The notes under the pieces were generated by a model that was not told where the DNA came from, did no database searches, and saw only the letters and a list, made by a program, of their open reading frames with translations. From Chondrus crispus (taxonomy: Eukaryota; Rhodophyta; Florideophyceae; Gigartinales; Gigartinaceae): 64,000 bases of DNA. Shown here one piece after another: positions 51,954 to 62,640 of the stretch. Both the position numbers and the translations under genes were made by a program. How positions within the stretch are numbered: the stretch's first letter is position 1; the number at the start of each line of letters is the position of its first letter. The stretch is from assembly GCF_000350225.1 (NCBI RefSeq), contig NW_005179343.1, positions 248,001 through 312,000 on the forward strand, written 5' to 3'.

Positions 51954-53561
51954 ATGTATCGGTTGGACAACACCTCGAGGCTCGTTACCTCGGGTGACGC
52001 GGGACGGATCGCCAAGTACGTCCAACGCTGCCGTGGGCTCCGCCCCACGATGAAGAGCTTCGACGGTACTGATGCGATTCAGTTGCTCCCGTTCCTGAAG
52101 GATATCCGGATAACCTTCAATGCCCAGCACCTGACCGAAGGTGTGGCAGTCCGTGTCTTCGCTCACTTCCTCGAGCGAGACGCGGAGCGGTTGTATACGA
52201 GTTACACCATGCGCGGCCTCCGCGCCGGCCAGCTCCACGACGATACGAGCTGGCCTGGTCTCGTCAACCAATTTATCAAACGCTACCTAACCGACGACGT
52301 GTTAGGGGAAGCGTTTGATGCTGTCGCGTCGGCGCGACAACTTCCTCACGAAACCGAGAACACGTTCGCAGACCGGCTGGAATCCGCCGCGTTCCGATGC
52401 ACGGCCGTGTTCTCAGAACAAGCTCTCGCGCACTACTTCGTGCGCGGGTTGTCCACTGCGACCCGGGCCGCAGTGGCAGAGACGATGCAAAGGTTGCCCG
52501 GACAACAGAAGACCGAACTCTCAACGATTCGCCGTATCGCAACGGCTGAGGGAACAACCTACCGCGCCCGCCGCGGATTTCCGCTGCCGGATCCGAAGCC
52601 GGCAGCGAAGGGAGTCCGAACTCCGAGGTCGCACGGAACAAGTTCGCCGGCGACCGCCCTCCACATTGGAGAAGATGAGTGGCAGGCCGACCCTGTCCTC
52701 ATTACGCAAGGCTTCGACCGCGCAGGAGGCCGACCTCCAACGACAGCTTCCACGGGATCGACCGGAAGCTACGCGACTGCGTTCGCGCGCACGCCAGAAG
52801 CCACGGGTGGTCCGAACCACAACATGGCAGAGCTGGATATCTCCCGTCGAGAAGGGGATCGCGTGCCGCCTTACGTGCCTCGACTCACCGACGAAGAGGC
52901 ACGCCACGCGGCGACGTTCGCGTCGACCGATGGCAGCGCGTACGTTTGTTGGCTGTGCCGGACGTATGGCCACGCCATGTACGCGTGCCCGTTCCTGTCG
53001 CCTGAACAACGTCAGTTCACGGCGTACAGGAACTACCGCTATCAGATGGAGACGCGCCCCGGGATGCGCAATCTCATTCAGCAGTCTACGCGGGAAGACC
53101 GAGGACCGCGGCGAGGAGACCCGAACCGATCGGGTGGGGGCGTCCGTTTCGCCCCTCGCGAAGGCGGGTATCGACACCCGGGAACAGATCAAAGGGATCG
53201 TCGTGATCCTCGTCGGATGGATACGCGGTATCCCCGTCGAGATGGAAGAGGCGACCGGGGCCGTACCCAGTTGCCCCAAGGGGTACAGAACGCCATCATG
53301 TACCTCCAAGATTGGGTTGGGGATCCGAACCCCCAACCCACGGAAGGAGGCGTAGGAGAACCGGTTCTCGCCGCCCCTCGAATATTGCAACGGTCGGACG
53401 TTGCAATTCAAGGTGGCGAAGCATCCAATTACTTCGTAGAGGATGCCCAGCCAGGGTGGAGGAACGACGCGCACCACCACGGCCAGGGACCCGTTGACGC
53501 GCTAGCTAACGATAGCAGGGCGGGTAGCTCCGACAGCTCGGGTAGTTCGAAAAACCCGTAA
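51954..53561 (+). CDS. gag: Element B Gag
   Basis: 535 codons. Capsid-like domain in the first 200 residues (FDGTDAIQLLPFLKDIR, VAVRVFAHFLERDAERLY, TENTFADRLESAAFR). A complete CCHC zinc knuckle, CWLCRTYGHAMYAC, lies near residue 335. The tail is Arg/Gly-rich and acidic with GDRGRTQLP. Only about a dozen residues differ from element A. It ends SSGSSKNP at TAA 53559-53561, with the G AAA AAC slip site two codons before the stop. Confidence 0.93.
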   Translation: MYRLDNTSRLVTSGDAGRIAKYVQRCRGLRPTMKSFDGTDAIQLLPFLKDIRITFNAQHLTEGVAVRVFAHFLERDAERLYTSYTMRGLRAGQLHDDTSWPGLVNQFIKRYLTDDVLGEAFDAVASARQLPHETENTFADRLESAAFRCTAVFSEQALAHYFVRGLSTATRAAVAETMQRLPGQQKTELSTIRRIATAEGTTYRARRGFPLPDPKPAAKGVRTPRSHGTSSPATALHIGEDEWQADPVLITQGFDRAGGRPPTTASTGSTGSYATAFARTPEATGGPNHNMAELDISRREGDRVPPYVPRLTDEEARHAATFASTDGSAYVCWLCRTYGHAMYACPFLSPEQRQFTAYRNYRYQMETRPGMRNLIQQSTREDRGPRRGDPNRSGGGVRFAPREGGYRHPGTDQRDRRDPRRMDTRYPRRDGRGDRGRTQLPQGVQNAIMYLQDWVGDPNPQPTEGGVGEPVLAAPRILQRSDVAIQGGEASNYFVEDAQPGWRNDAHHHGQGPVDALANDSRAGSSDSSGSSKNP

Positions 53562-56500
53562 AGACGGTTACGTTCGCGCGGTCGCGTGAGCCGTCTTGTC
53601 ACACCAACCCAGACCCGTTACGATTCAACCCCGGCGGAGGAGGGGAATGTTTGCCGATAATATTCCCCTCGACTCCGCACGAGCGCGCCGAGACTTCCGT
53701 AAGTCAGGTGCGGGAGGACAAAGGCGCCGAGGCCACCGAGAGCCCGGCACGCCTAGAGGAAGATGGCACCGTGGCCACCGTGAGCCACATGCCAAATAAG
53801 GAGCGCATCGAACGCGCAGGCGGCCCGACCCACGTGTGTCCGGGGCCGCCAGAAGAAATCAAGTCGCGTACGGACGCGACTTGCCGCGAGGACGTCACCG
53901 ACCGACGGACGCCCCGCGACCGAGGCGGAAGACCACGGAAGAGAAGCCGGAACCGACGCCGGCGGCCCAAGCGGAACGACCTGGCCGAGCCGTCGTCACC
54001 GAAGGTAGTCGACGGTGTCATCTGCTTGATGACATCGAAGATATACAACGTCCTCGGCTCGATCGCAACCGAGGGGAACGCGTTCAAGCCTCATACCATT
54101 GCAGTCGATACCTGCTCGGGGTATAACTTGGTGAGGAAGGCCGACCTTCCTCCCGATTGGACGCGCTACGTCGTACGCGACGCACGCCTGCCACGGTTGG
54201 CAGGCGCGAACAGTAACCCGCTCAAGCTGACTGCGGTCGTGCAGCTGGCCGTCCGACTACGGAACACGACGTTCCGCATTCCGTTCGTGGTCGCCGACCA
54301 GCTCGCGGTGCCCGTCCTCCTGGGCACGGCGTTTATCGATTCCTACGTTCGAAGTATCGACATCGATAGGCAGAGGCTCGAGCTCCGACAAGGTCGCTCC
54401 GTCGCCATTGTCGATGGGAAGGGGGAGCCGTCTCCCCCAACCCGGCGCCACGGTCGCCAGTCAAGTCGGGCCGACGTACGCGAAGAAGCCCCACAGCCGA
54501 TCCGTGTCGCCCGATTGGTCACGATCCCCGCGATGTCGCAAGCTCGGATACGCGTCACTACCGCGGGGAGCGGCCTCGTTTTCTTGGAACCCAAGCCGTC
54601 ACTCCAACGTCGACACGGAGTGAGGCTCACGAACGGTGTAGCTGAGGTCTTGCCGAACCAGACCTTCGACGTGATTGTGGCGAATTTTTCGCGCCGAGCG
54701 AGGCGGCTCCCGAAGCGCACCGTCGTCGGTTACGCGAAGCGCAATCCGCTGGCGATCCTGACGCCCGAGCGCCGAGTCGGGGCGGAGATCGCACACGCGC
54801 TGCATCTCACCGACTTGGACGTGCAAGCCGGGAGAGGGGGAGCTGGCCGACCAAGCTCCCCGGAAAATAAGACCGCCGAGGGAAGTCACGTCGGCCCCGG
54901 CGATCAGCCGGCGGGGTGCCCATCATCGACGGAAGGCACCGCGCGAGGCACAAATAAGGATCCCGAAAATTCGCCGGAAAATTGGGAAAAAGAAATGGAC
55001 TTGTCATACATCGACGATGACAAGCTCCGCGCACAGGTACTCGACATGCTCCGTAAGCATTCGAGCCTGTGGAGCGGTGCGCTCGGTACGATACGAGCAA
55101 CGGAGCACCGCATACCACTCGAGGCGGGAACGAAACTGATTCGTTCTATGCCCTACCGAAAGGGGCCCGCCATGCGTGAGATGGTTGCTAAAGAGGTCAA
55201 CAAGATGTTGAACGCCGGAGTTATCGAACCCGCGAGCACCGAGTGGGCTTCGCCGGTGGTGCTCGTCCGGAAGAAAGACGGCTCCCTTCGGTATTGCGTT
55301 GACTACCGACGTCTCAACGCAAAGACGGCAGCGGATTCGTATCCGCTGCCCCGGATGGACGACTGCATCGATTCGTTAGGGGATGCCGCCGTCTTCACTA
55401 CGCTCGACTGCAATTCAGGCTACTGGCAAATCCCGGTCGCGCCGGAGGACCGGGATAAGACCACATTCACCACGCATATGGGTACGTTCCGCCATTTCCG
55501 TATGCCGTTCGGACTGAAAGGGGCGCCGGCCACCTTCCAACGTGCATTGGACATCATCTTGTCCGGCGTAAGATGGCAGATATGTCTCGTCTACCTCGAC
55601 GACGTCATAGTATTTTCCCGAACGCACGAAGAGCACGCCGAACACCTCGACATTGTCTTGAGCTTGTTGAGGACCGCCGGTATATCCCTCAAGCTCAAGA
55701 AGTGCAGCTTCTTCCGTCCGAAGGTGCATTACCTGGGGCATGTGATATCCCCAGGTAAGCTCAGCGTGGCCGAAACGGCGGCCGACGCCTTCAAGACGTT
55801 CACGTTCCCGAGGACGCTTACGCAGGTGCGCTCGTTCCTCGGGGCGTGCAACGTCTACCGCCGTTTCGTCAAGGGGTTTGCCAAGATAGCTCGACCGCTA
55901 ACCGATATGACTCGCAAGGACGCCGACCCCGACTTCGATAATCCGACGGAGGCCCAGCTTCAAGCGTTCGAGGACCTCAAGGCAAGGATGATCGCTCCGC
56001 CGATACTTGCGATTCCGCGGTACGGTCGGCCGTACATGATCGATACCGATGCAAGTGCGTATCAACTCGGGTGTACGCTGCTGCAAGAACACGACAAAGC
56101 CAACGACTGGCGTCTCGTCGGATATTGGTCGTATTCGTTAAACGACAGCGAACGCAACTACAGCGCTACGGAACGCGAGTGCTTCGCTGTAGTGTGGGCC
56201 GTCCGCACACTACGCCCGTACGTCGAGGGCACGAAGTTCACCGTCCGAACGGATCACGACGCGCTGAGGTGGCTCATGTCTCTGACCGAGAGCTCCGGAA
56301 GACTCACCCAGTGGCGGCTACGTCTGGCTGAATACGATTTCACCATTCAGTACCGCCCCGGGCGCGTGCAACAGGTCCCCGACGCCCTGTCACGCCTCGT
56401 ATCACCGAGGGTCGCCGACGACCCTCGCCCGGCTGTCGAGGTGGACGACGACATCACCACCTACGACACGTGCACGACCGTTCGTGATGTCTCGGATGAG

Positions 56501-57565
56501 CTCGCCGACCACGTATGCAACGCGAGCTGCGACCAGAAGGCCGACCACGTCTTCGTGACTACAAGGAACCGAACGAAATCCCGAAGTAATTTACGCGCTC
56601 GAGCGCGCGACGAGCCGAGGGGCGACGACGAAGCCCCTGCTCTAGAAGAACCCCACGCTTTCTGGGCAGAGAACGAGGAGTTCGACGCCGTGAACCTCGA
56701 TCGCGCCCAAGACTTCGAAGCCGATACGTCCGGTTCCCAGTTCGCCCCTCCGCAGGACGACCTGCCGGCCCCTCTTACGATAGAGGAGATCGCCGAAGAA
56801 CAACGCGTGGATGACTTCTGCCAAACGGTATTGGCACGACAGTCAGAGTCCTGGGACTCCGCGTTCTTTGAGGACCACCAAGGGGTGCTCAAACGGAGAC
56901 ACCCCTTCGACCCTGATATCGTACAGGTGGTGGTCCCCCGGACTCTACGCGCCCGGTTGCTGCGGCTCTGCCATAACCCGGCCATCGCCGGGCATCCGGG
57001 GCAAACCCGCATGTACTACGCGCTCCGTCGCGAGTACTACTGGCCACACTTGGCCGCGGACGTCGCGTCGACCGTACGAGGTTGTCGAACCTGTGCGATG
57101 AACCGCGTCAAGCTTCGGAAACACCTAAACCGATTAAGGTTGTTTCCGGCGACGCGGCCGTTGGAGAGCCTCGCGATCGATATACTGGGGCCGCTCCCAA
57201 AGACCAAGGCAGGGAAACGATTCCTCCTGGTAATCACCGACCGCTTTACGAAGTTAACGCAGGTCGTTGCACTGCGGACGGTAACCGCCTACACCGTCGC
57301 AGTGGCGTTTTGCGAAGCGTGGGTCTTTAAGTACGGCGTCCCACGCTCGCTACTGTCGGATAACGGACCGCAGTTCAACGCAAAGTTCTTCCAAAGCACA
57401 TGCCGAGTGCTTGGAATTACGAACCTCTATACGTCAGCGTACCACCCTCAGACGAACGGCCAGGTGGAACGCTATAACCGAACGATTGCGTCGATGCTCC
57501 GCAATTACGTGAACGAGCATCAAGACGACTGGGACGTGTACGTGGGACCGTTAACGTACGCATAG
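53546..57565 (+). CDS. pol: Element B pol: protease to integrase core
   Basis: Open in the -1 frame from 53546. In order: a basic linker (KRSRNRRRR), protease active site AVDTCSGYNL (about 54107), an Arg/Pro-rich spacer, RT (GVIEPASTEWASPVV, YCVDYRRLNAKT, MPFGLKGAPATFQ, catalytic VYLDDVIVF about 55590), RNase H (IDTDASAYQ about 56040, SATERECFAV), integrase finger (LCHNPAIAGHPGQ ... CRTCAMN, about 56965-57105), and DD35E core with LAIDILGP (57177), LLSDNGPQF (57356) and HPQTNGQVERYNRT (57445). All catalytic residues are present. A TAG at 57563-57565 (TYA*NSHVHRTT) interrupts it just after the core. Confidence 0.95.
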   Translation, partial: FEKPVKTVTFARSREPSCHTNPDPLRFNPGGGGECLPIIFPSTPHERAETSVSQVREDKGAEATESPARLEEDGTVATVSHMPNKERIERAGGPTHVCPGPPEEIKSRTDATCREDVTDRRTPRDRGGRPRKRSRNRRRRPKRNDLAEPSSPKVVDGVICLMTSKIYNVLGSIATEGNAFKPHTIAVDTCSGYNLVRKADLPPDWTRYVVRDARLPRLAGANSNPLKLTAVVQLAVRLRNTTFRIPFVVADQLAVPVLLGTAFIDSYVRSIDIDRQRLELRQGRSVAIVDGKGEPSPPTRRHGRQSSRADVREEAPQPIRVARLVTIPAMSQARIRVTTAGSGLVFLEPKPSLQRRHGVRLTNGVAEVLPNQTFDVIVANFSRRARRLPKRTVVGYAKRNPLAILTPERRVGAEIAHALHLTDLDVQAGRGGAGRPSSPENKTAEGSHVGPGDQPAGCPSSTEGTARGTNKDPENSPENWEKEMDLSYIDDDKLRAQVLDMLRKHSSLWSGALGTIRATEHRIPLEAGTKLIRSMPYRKGPAMREMVAKEVNKMLNAGVIEPASTEWASPVVLVRKKDGSLRYCVDYRRLNAKTAADSYPLPRMDDCIDSLGDAAVFTTLDCNSGYWQIPVAPEDRDKTTFTTHMGTFRHFRMPFGLKGAPATFQRALDIILSGVRWQICLVYLDDVIVFSRTHEEHAEHLDIVLSLLRTAGISLKLKKCSFFRPKVHYLGHVISPGKLSVAETAADAFKTFTFPRTLTQVRSFLGACNVYRRFVKGFAKIARPLTDMTRKDADPDFDNPTEAQLQAFEDLKARMIAPPILAIPRYGRPYMIDTDASAYQLGCTLLQEHDKANDWRLVGYWSYSLNDSERNYSATERECFAVVWAVRTLRPYVEGTKFTVRTDHDALRWLMSLTESSGRLTQWRLRLAEYDFTIQYRPGRVQQVPDALSRLVSPRVADDPRPAVEVDDDITTYDTCTTVRDVSDELADHVCNASCDQKADHVFVTTRNRTKSRSNLRARARDEPRGDDEAPALEEPHAFWAENEEFDAVNLDRAQDFEADTSGSQFAPPQDDLPAPLTIEEIAEEQRVDDFCQTVLARQSESWDSAFFEDHQGVLKRRHPFDPDIVQVVVPRTLRARLLRLCHNPAIAGHPGQTRMYYALRREYYWPHLAADVASTVRGCRTCAMNRVKLRKHLNRLRLFPATRPLESLAIDILGPLPKTKAGKRFLLVITDRFTKLTQVVALRTVTAYTVAVAFCEAWVFKYGVPRSLLSDNGPQFNAKFFQSTCRVLGITNLYTSAYHPQTNGQVERYNRTIASMLRNYVNEHQDDWDVYVGPLTYA
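53549..53597 (+). promoter_or_regulatory. Probable -1 frameshift signal of element B
   Basis: G AAA AAC (53549-53555) in the gag frame, a 5-nt spacer, then a perfect 7-bp stem AAGACGG (53561-53567) with CCGTCTT (53591-53597). The pol frame opens at 53546, so the overlap is only 16 bases. The first base of the heptamer is G where the consensus would be A, so the site is slightly atypical. It is identical in element A (heptamer at 23485-23479). Confidence 0.65.
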
Positions 57566-58264
57566 AACTCCCACGTACACCGAACCACACGAACGACCCC
57601 GTTTGAGCTCGTGCTCAGCCGGCCCCCGCCGGAGTTTTCTCTTCGACGAACCGGGGGGGACGTTCCACCTGCCGATAGGGGAACGCAGCGCGCGGAGTTC
57701 CTCAAGAACCTGGACGCGACGATCCAGAAGGCCTACGGGAGCTTGCGACGCACGCAAGCCCGTTACAAACGCGACTTCGATAAGCGCGTTCGAACGGTTA
57801 ACACACGTCTCGAGCCGGGTAACTTCGTCTACCTGAACCCCACCGACGGGGGCAAGACGTCGAACAAGCTCGCTTCTCCAGCCGTGGGGCCGTACCGCGT
57901 CCTCGCTAACGATCGTCGTACCATCACAATCGATCGTGATGGTGTCACCGAGCGGGTGTCCGCAGACCGCTGCGTGTACGCGCCCCCGCCGATGGACGCG
58001 CCACGGGTGAGCACGACGACCCCGCGTGACCTTGCCGACAAGGTCAGGGAGGGAACACAGTACGCCGTGGAGAAGCTACTCAAGCATCGAGAGATGGAAG
58101 ACGGAACAACGGAGTTCCTCATCAAGTGGGCGGACTACGACCAACCCACTTGGACGGCACGCACCCACATCCCCGAAGAATTGGTGTCTCGATACGCGCT
58201 GCGTCTTCGAAGACGCACGGGGAGGGACCTCAACTCCGAAGTGAACGCGGACGTTCACTCTTAA
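57566..58264 (+). CDS. pol: Element B pol C-terminus: GPY/F region and chromodomain
   Basis: In the same frame as pol after the single TAG. NSHVHRTTRTTPFELVL, a basic helical stretch, PGNFVYLNPTDGG, AVGPYRVLAND (GPY/F) and a chromodomain (YAVEKLLKHREMEDGTTEFL, IKWADYDQPTWTARTHIP). The last codons (VNADVHS) are encoded by the hairpin that precedes the internal purine tract, and the stop TAA lies in the tract. Confidence 0.92.
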   Translation, partial: NSHVHRTTRTTPFELVLSRPPPEFSLRRTGGDVPPADRGTQRAEFLKNLDATIQKAYGSLRRTQARYKRDFDKRVRTVNTRLEPGNFVYLNPTDGGKTSNKLASPAVGPYRVLANDRRTITIDRDGVTERVSADRCVYAPPPMDAPRVSTTTPRDLADKVREGTQYAVEKLLKHREMEDGTTEFLIKWADYDQPTWTARTHIPEELVSRYALRLRRRTGRDLNSEVNADVHS

Positions 58265-58271
58265 GGAGGGG
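58241..58271 (+). other. Internal hairpin plus polypurine tract at the end of pol (B)
   Basis: GTGAACGCGGACGTTCAC (58241-58258; 7-bp arms, CGGA loop), then TCTTAAGGAGGGG. It is near-identical to 63775-63806 beside the 3' LTR and to the element A pair. It is a candidate original 3' tract or central tract. Confidence 0.7.
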
Positions 58272-60042
58272 TCCCCTCAACCACTCCTTCGACCGGAAAA
58301 TTTAAACCCCCCCTCGCGGTCGGAAAGGGCGGGGGTCTAGGCAAGGACACAACGAGGGTGGCCGACCAACTTCGGGGAAGCATGGGATGTCCAGTCGGCG
58401 CACGGACAAGGCAAGTCCATGCGACACGAAGCGCCATCACCGACGAGAGGAGGGTCGTGAGACAGGGCGTACTGTGTCACGAACAGTAGCCCTGTGACGT
58501 GAAGTGAAATGAGGAAGGACACGACCTCCCAGCGAACACGACGACATGTGCCGGGGCGCTACACTCACAAAGCCGTGGCAGTTCCGTCGTGATCAACTGC
58601 AGCATAACGCAACGGTTGTAGAGAGAAAGAGGGCCTATCCGATGTAAGGGACGTCTCCCAAACACGCGACTCAGAGACCTCGAACAGTCCGTACTGCCCG
58701 AGAGGGGACGAGCCCTGAGGTAATCGATGAGGCGAGGAGCGACTCCGCTGCGCTCGTTTTGTGCGTGCGCGCATAAGCAGTGACAAAATACGATACGATC
58801 CGAGAGCCGATGTGCGAACGGAGGGGCAACTGTCTGCCAGTGCTTCGAAAGCGGACGACGCCACCAAACCGCCGCCACCTCCCTAAAAATACGAAAATAT
58901 TGGACGGTGGGAAATTACGCCGGACGGCGGACAGCACGTGCATTAGGAGTGCGTACAAGGCGCGCGGGCCATAAAAATCGACGGTCGGCTGACAAACGCC
59001 ACCGTACACAATCTGGAACGGGCGGTGGGATGTGCTCGCATCATCTCGGTGCGACACGCCCTCATTCCCGCCGCCAAGAGGCAGGACGCTCGTGCACACC
59101 GACCCGCATTCGAGCGCGTCGTCTCATACCTACATATCCTAGGCTCGTCCACGCCACATACCCGCACACCTCCACAACGAGACGAGGTGCGCGCGAGGTC
59201 ACGGCCGATCGTCCTGCCCCACGTACACGCCGTCTTCGACTCAGTCCTGGGCGCCTGTACCCTACCGAAATTCGTCGCGCGAACTGTGGGCGGACGCGAG
59301 TGGAGGCACTCGAACTCTCGCCGTCAGCGGGGGAGTACCCCGGCGTTCGCCAGCGCGCGGAAGCCCGACGCCCCCGGCACAGAGGAGAACGACGTCGACC
59401 GACGACGCGGTCGAGGGGCGGTGGCGAGAGGGAAGCATGACGCCGCGCGGAGGAACTGGGAGCGGGCCGAATTGGACATCAAGGAGGGACGACCCCGCAA
59501 CCGTAACGCACCGGCCCGTCCCTGTTACGGGGACTCACGACGCCGACCGGAGGCGGGGGACGACGCGAGCTCCCTTGGGGCAGTGACGACAAGGCCGACC
59601 AATAGGAGCTCGCCAAATCCCCATCTCTTCGCGGCACAGTCCGCCGGAGGGACAGATGAGGAGCCTTCCTCCTCGAAGAAGGAAGTACCTACCGCACGTC
59701 GGACGAGCCGGCGGCGTCTATACCACCTCGGCGCCATGGACGGCAAAGGGTTGAGACGCGTTGGCGTAAGGAGCCGTCGGCGAAGGGGGGAAATAAAACG
59801 CGCGGTACGACGCGATCAGACGACCGGCAGCCTCGACGTCTACCGTGGGGCACCTCCGCGAAGCCGTCTCACACGAACGATGTACCGTCGTCTCCGCCCG
59901 CCGACGGGGGTGAGCGCGCGGAAGGTTCCAAGCCCCCAGGGAAACGGGCACGTAGGGAAAGAATAACTAAGGAAAGGATCGAGGGGAGGTCCATTTATCG
60001 CACCAAGGGGAAGAGGGACCTGCTTCTACTAGCTAGGCAGCG
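58272..60042. other. Element B module, between pol and the accessory gene
   Basis: GC-rich. A 313-codon plus-strand ORF (59025-59966) is Arg-rich, has no recognised domain and is not preserved in element A, so I do not call it. Blocks around 58780-58975 align with element A near 18420-18600. TTGGCGAGCTCCTATTGG occurs on the minus strand at 59614-59597. Confidence 0.5.
59597..59614 (-). repeat. GAGCTC/ATTGG motif in element B
   Basis: On the minus strand TTGGCGAGCTCCTATTGG, 3' of the accessory gene. This is the same side as copy 2 in element A (17347-17365), in the same orientation relative to the gene. Confidence 0.55.
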
Positions 60043-62361
60043 TCAACGACCAGCCTCCTCCCCTGTCTCCGTGATTTCGGGACCGTGCGACGACTTCGGA
60101 CAGTAACTGGGATGACGTGGCGGGGATGCCCTTACCTCCGCAAGGGAGGGCATTGCAATGGCGGCGTAGCGAGCTTCGCCGACGTGGACCTCACCACGAT
60201 CTACGGGGCTCCCAGTAGCCGGGAGGTCGGACCCCAGGTGACCGTACGGATCGCGGGGTACGGGACGACGCCTCGAAGGCGTCACCCCCTGCGACATCGG
60301 ATGCCGCCCGCTTGGCGCTGCACGAATCGCCCGGAGCTCGTCGCGCTCCGCACAGTAGCGGTCACGGTCAGCACTGAGACGCGCGACAGATTGGGAGTAA
60401 CGGAGCGAGGCGGCACGAAGCGCCTCCACCTCCCTCTGAGCACGATGGAACTGCGAAGCTAGTGAGGCCCGTTCGGCGCCGAGGCGTCGAGCCTCGTCAC
60501 TCCGGGCTAGGTACCAGCCTGCCATCGTGCTTAGCAGCGCTCCGGTAGACCAGATACGATCCCGGGAGTGCCCCAAAGCGCGCAGTAATTCGGGGATCGA
60601 CTCGAGCTCACCTGGCGATAGGACACGATCCGCAAACTCACCCAGCGCAGTTCAGCCCTCCAAGGATCGGAGCGGCGGGACGGGTAGTATTTCGGAGGGT
60701 CCTCGGCTGCCCCGAAGAGGCGTTTCGGTGTAGATGGGACTCGCGATACGGAATGGGTTCGATCCCACTGCGAACACGTCCGGGGATTCAGCGTCCAGAT
60801 CCCGGTAACGCTTGCGACGCGCTGCACGGGCAGCGGAGCCCACACCGCTGCGGGACCCCGACGACCCGGTTGAAGGCGGTCCTACGGCGGGTCGCGACGC
60901 GAACGCGTCCGCGCGAACGTCGTACAGTAAAAAGACACTCCGTTCGCCGGTGGAGAAGTCAGTCCAGGGGCGGTGGGTATGTTCCCCCACCCCTCCGGCA
61001 CGGCGGAGGAGATCCAAGACGGCGGTATACGTCCACACGACGTGTGTGGACTCCCGGTCAGACGGATTCAAGGACACCTTGGGGAGCCCCGGCGTCACTC
61101 TCCCCAAGAAATCCAACGTCGGGGTGGGCTGGATGAACACCCTGCCATTCACACCCAGCTCGGTGCTGACGGCGTTGCACACCGACCACGCCCACTCCCG
61201 TTCGCAGTTAGACAAGAGACACTCATACGCCGGGTGGTCCTCCTCTAGGAAGGCGGGCCCGAAGTATTTAAGAACGTACGGGAGGAGCGGGTGGACTCCT
61301 AGCGAAGGGAAGGAGTCCCGAACCACGGCGGGGAGTGTGGGGAAATCGGCGGGGGACAGTCCATGCTCGAAGCATGCCGAGCGGAACACGCGCCCATCCT
61401 TTTCGTCGGCTCGGCGATATGCCGACCAGTCGCGATGGGCGATCGCGATAGAGTGTATCCTCATCAAAGCACTGGCCGACTTCTGAAGCGCGACTAATGG
61501 CTTCGAGAACGCATAGGGACGGGGGCACACGTACAGCCCCGCGACCTCGGCAAGGACGAACGGCTGCGAACCCCTTCCGCCGGGAAGGCAGAGGGCCGAG
61601 GCCATGCGATCGACGTACTCAGCCTTGGCCACGCTATACACGAACGTACGGTCACAGGGGATTTCGCCGGGGATTTGGTATCCGGCACCATCGCCCTCCG
61701 CCATGAGGCGGACGAGCGCCGCCGCGGCCTGATCGATAAGACCGGCGCCCCTGATCTTGAGGATGCGGGCAAGATCAGGGCGCACCTCGGGTTGAGAAAT
61801 TATCTCGGCTATAGTCACGCCCGACCGGGCATGGCGACCCCAGGGGAACCGGAGACGGCTCAGCGGTAGGGGCGCGGACCGTTCGTAGACCGCGCCCAGC
61901 CACCTCGTCGAGCTGTGCGATGCACCTCGGTGGCCCTCCCCCGACGGACGGACAACGTCCCATGGCGATCCGGGATGACCGGAACGCCCTTGGCCCCTGT
62001 ACGGATCAGGGCGCGGCGGAGGGGGTGGCGTTGGCACGGCTCCCGTGGAGCCAGAGGGACCGGCCGAAGCCATCGGCAGCGGTAGGCCACGGGCGGCAGG
62101 GGAACCCGACCCGAGATGACCTTCGCCGGCGTGGTACGGGGGACCTCCGACGACGCCGACCACGGAGGTCCCCAACTCCCCCGAGATCGTGGAATCCCGG
62201 GACGGACGCGTCTTCTGGAAGGCGGTGAGCTGCGACGACGGAGCCGCCGCTGCGGGCGAACCCGCACCCGTAGGACGGAGAGTCGGCAGCGGGGCCCCGA
62301 CTGGCCCTGACGAACCAGGGGGAGCCCCTCCTTCGCGCGACGGAGAGGGGGGGTTGCTCAT
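60043..62361 (-). CDS. Accessory protein of element B, antisense to gag-pol (one in-frame TGA)
   Basis: Reads from ATG 62361 (MSNPPSPSREGGAPPGSSG) to TGA 60045-60043, 773 codons with one in-frame TGA at 60654-60652; element A reads through that point with a sense codon. Residues 1-180 are Ser/Pro/Gly-rich and poorly conserved with A. Residues about 200-480 form the conserved core (AEVAGLYVCPRPYAFSKPLV, DEKDGRVFRSACFEHGLSPA, CERE.WAWSVCNAVSTELG, PSDRESTHVVWTYTAVLD). A basic cluster (AARRKRYRDLD) lies near 525. A coiled-coil-like stretch follows the TGA (DEARRLGAERASLASQFHRA). No transmembrane segment or signal peptide, and no recognised family. It is homologous to 14591-16858. Confidence 0.78.
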
Positions 62362-62571
62362 GACACGGGCGGAAGATGGCGCGCCCCACTAAGAAGACGG
62401 GCGCAAAGTAACGACGTAGAGGAATCTCGGAGGAAGAGAACGAGCGATCACGAGAGCGAGGGAAAACAGATGTGACTGAGCCGCGGAAGTGGCGCAGGCA
62501 ACGGCTCGCCACGGGGATTATACGAAGAAGGATACCCCCCCGGTCGATACGACTAACCACCGCCGCCCGGT

Positions 62572-62581
62572 CTAAAAATAG
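62572..62581 (-). promoter_or_regulatory. TATA/MEF2-like box upstream of accessory gene (B)
   Basis: On the minus strand CTATTTTTAG, about 210 bases before the accessory ATG. It sits in a block (about 62510-62640) nearly identical to 14345-14480 of element A, while the sequence further upstream diverges. Confidence 0.55.
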
Positions 62582-62640
62582 AACGAATTACGGAGGGCAA
62601 CCACGACGGCAGAAGCTCCACGGGACGGCCTTCCGTTCAG

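Noticed and set aside
59025-59966. 313-codon plus-strand ORF in the element B module
   Set aside because: Arg/Pro-rich low-complexity product, no motif, and no counterpart ORF in element A.
60043-62361. Envelope-like gene in the A/B module (errantivirus style)
   Set aside because: No signal peptide, transmembrane segment or Cys-rich ectodomain pattern, and the gene is antisense to gag-pol.
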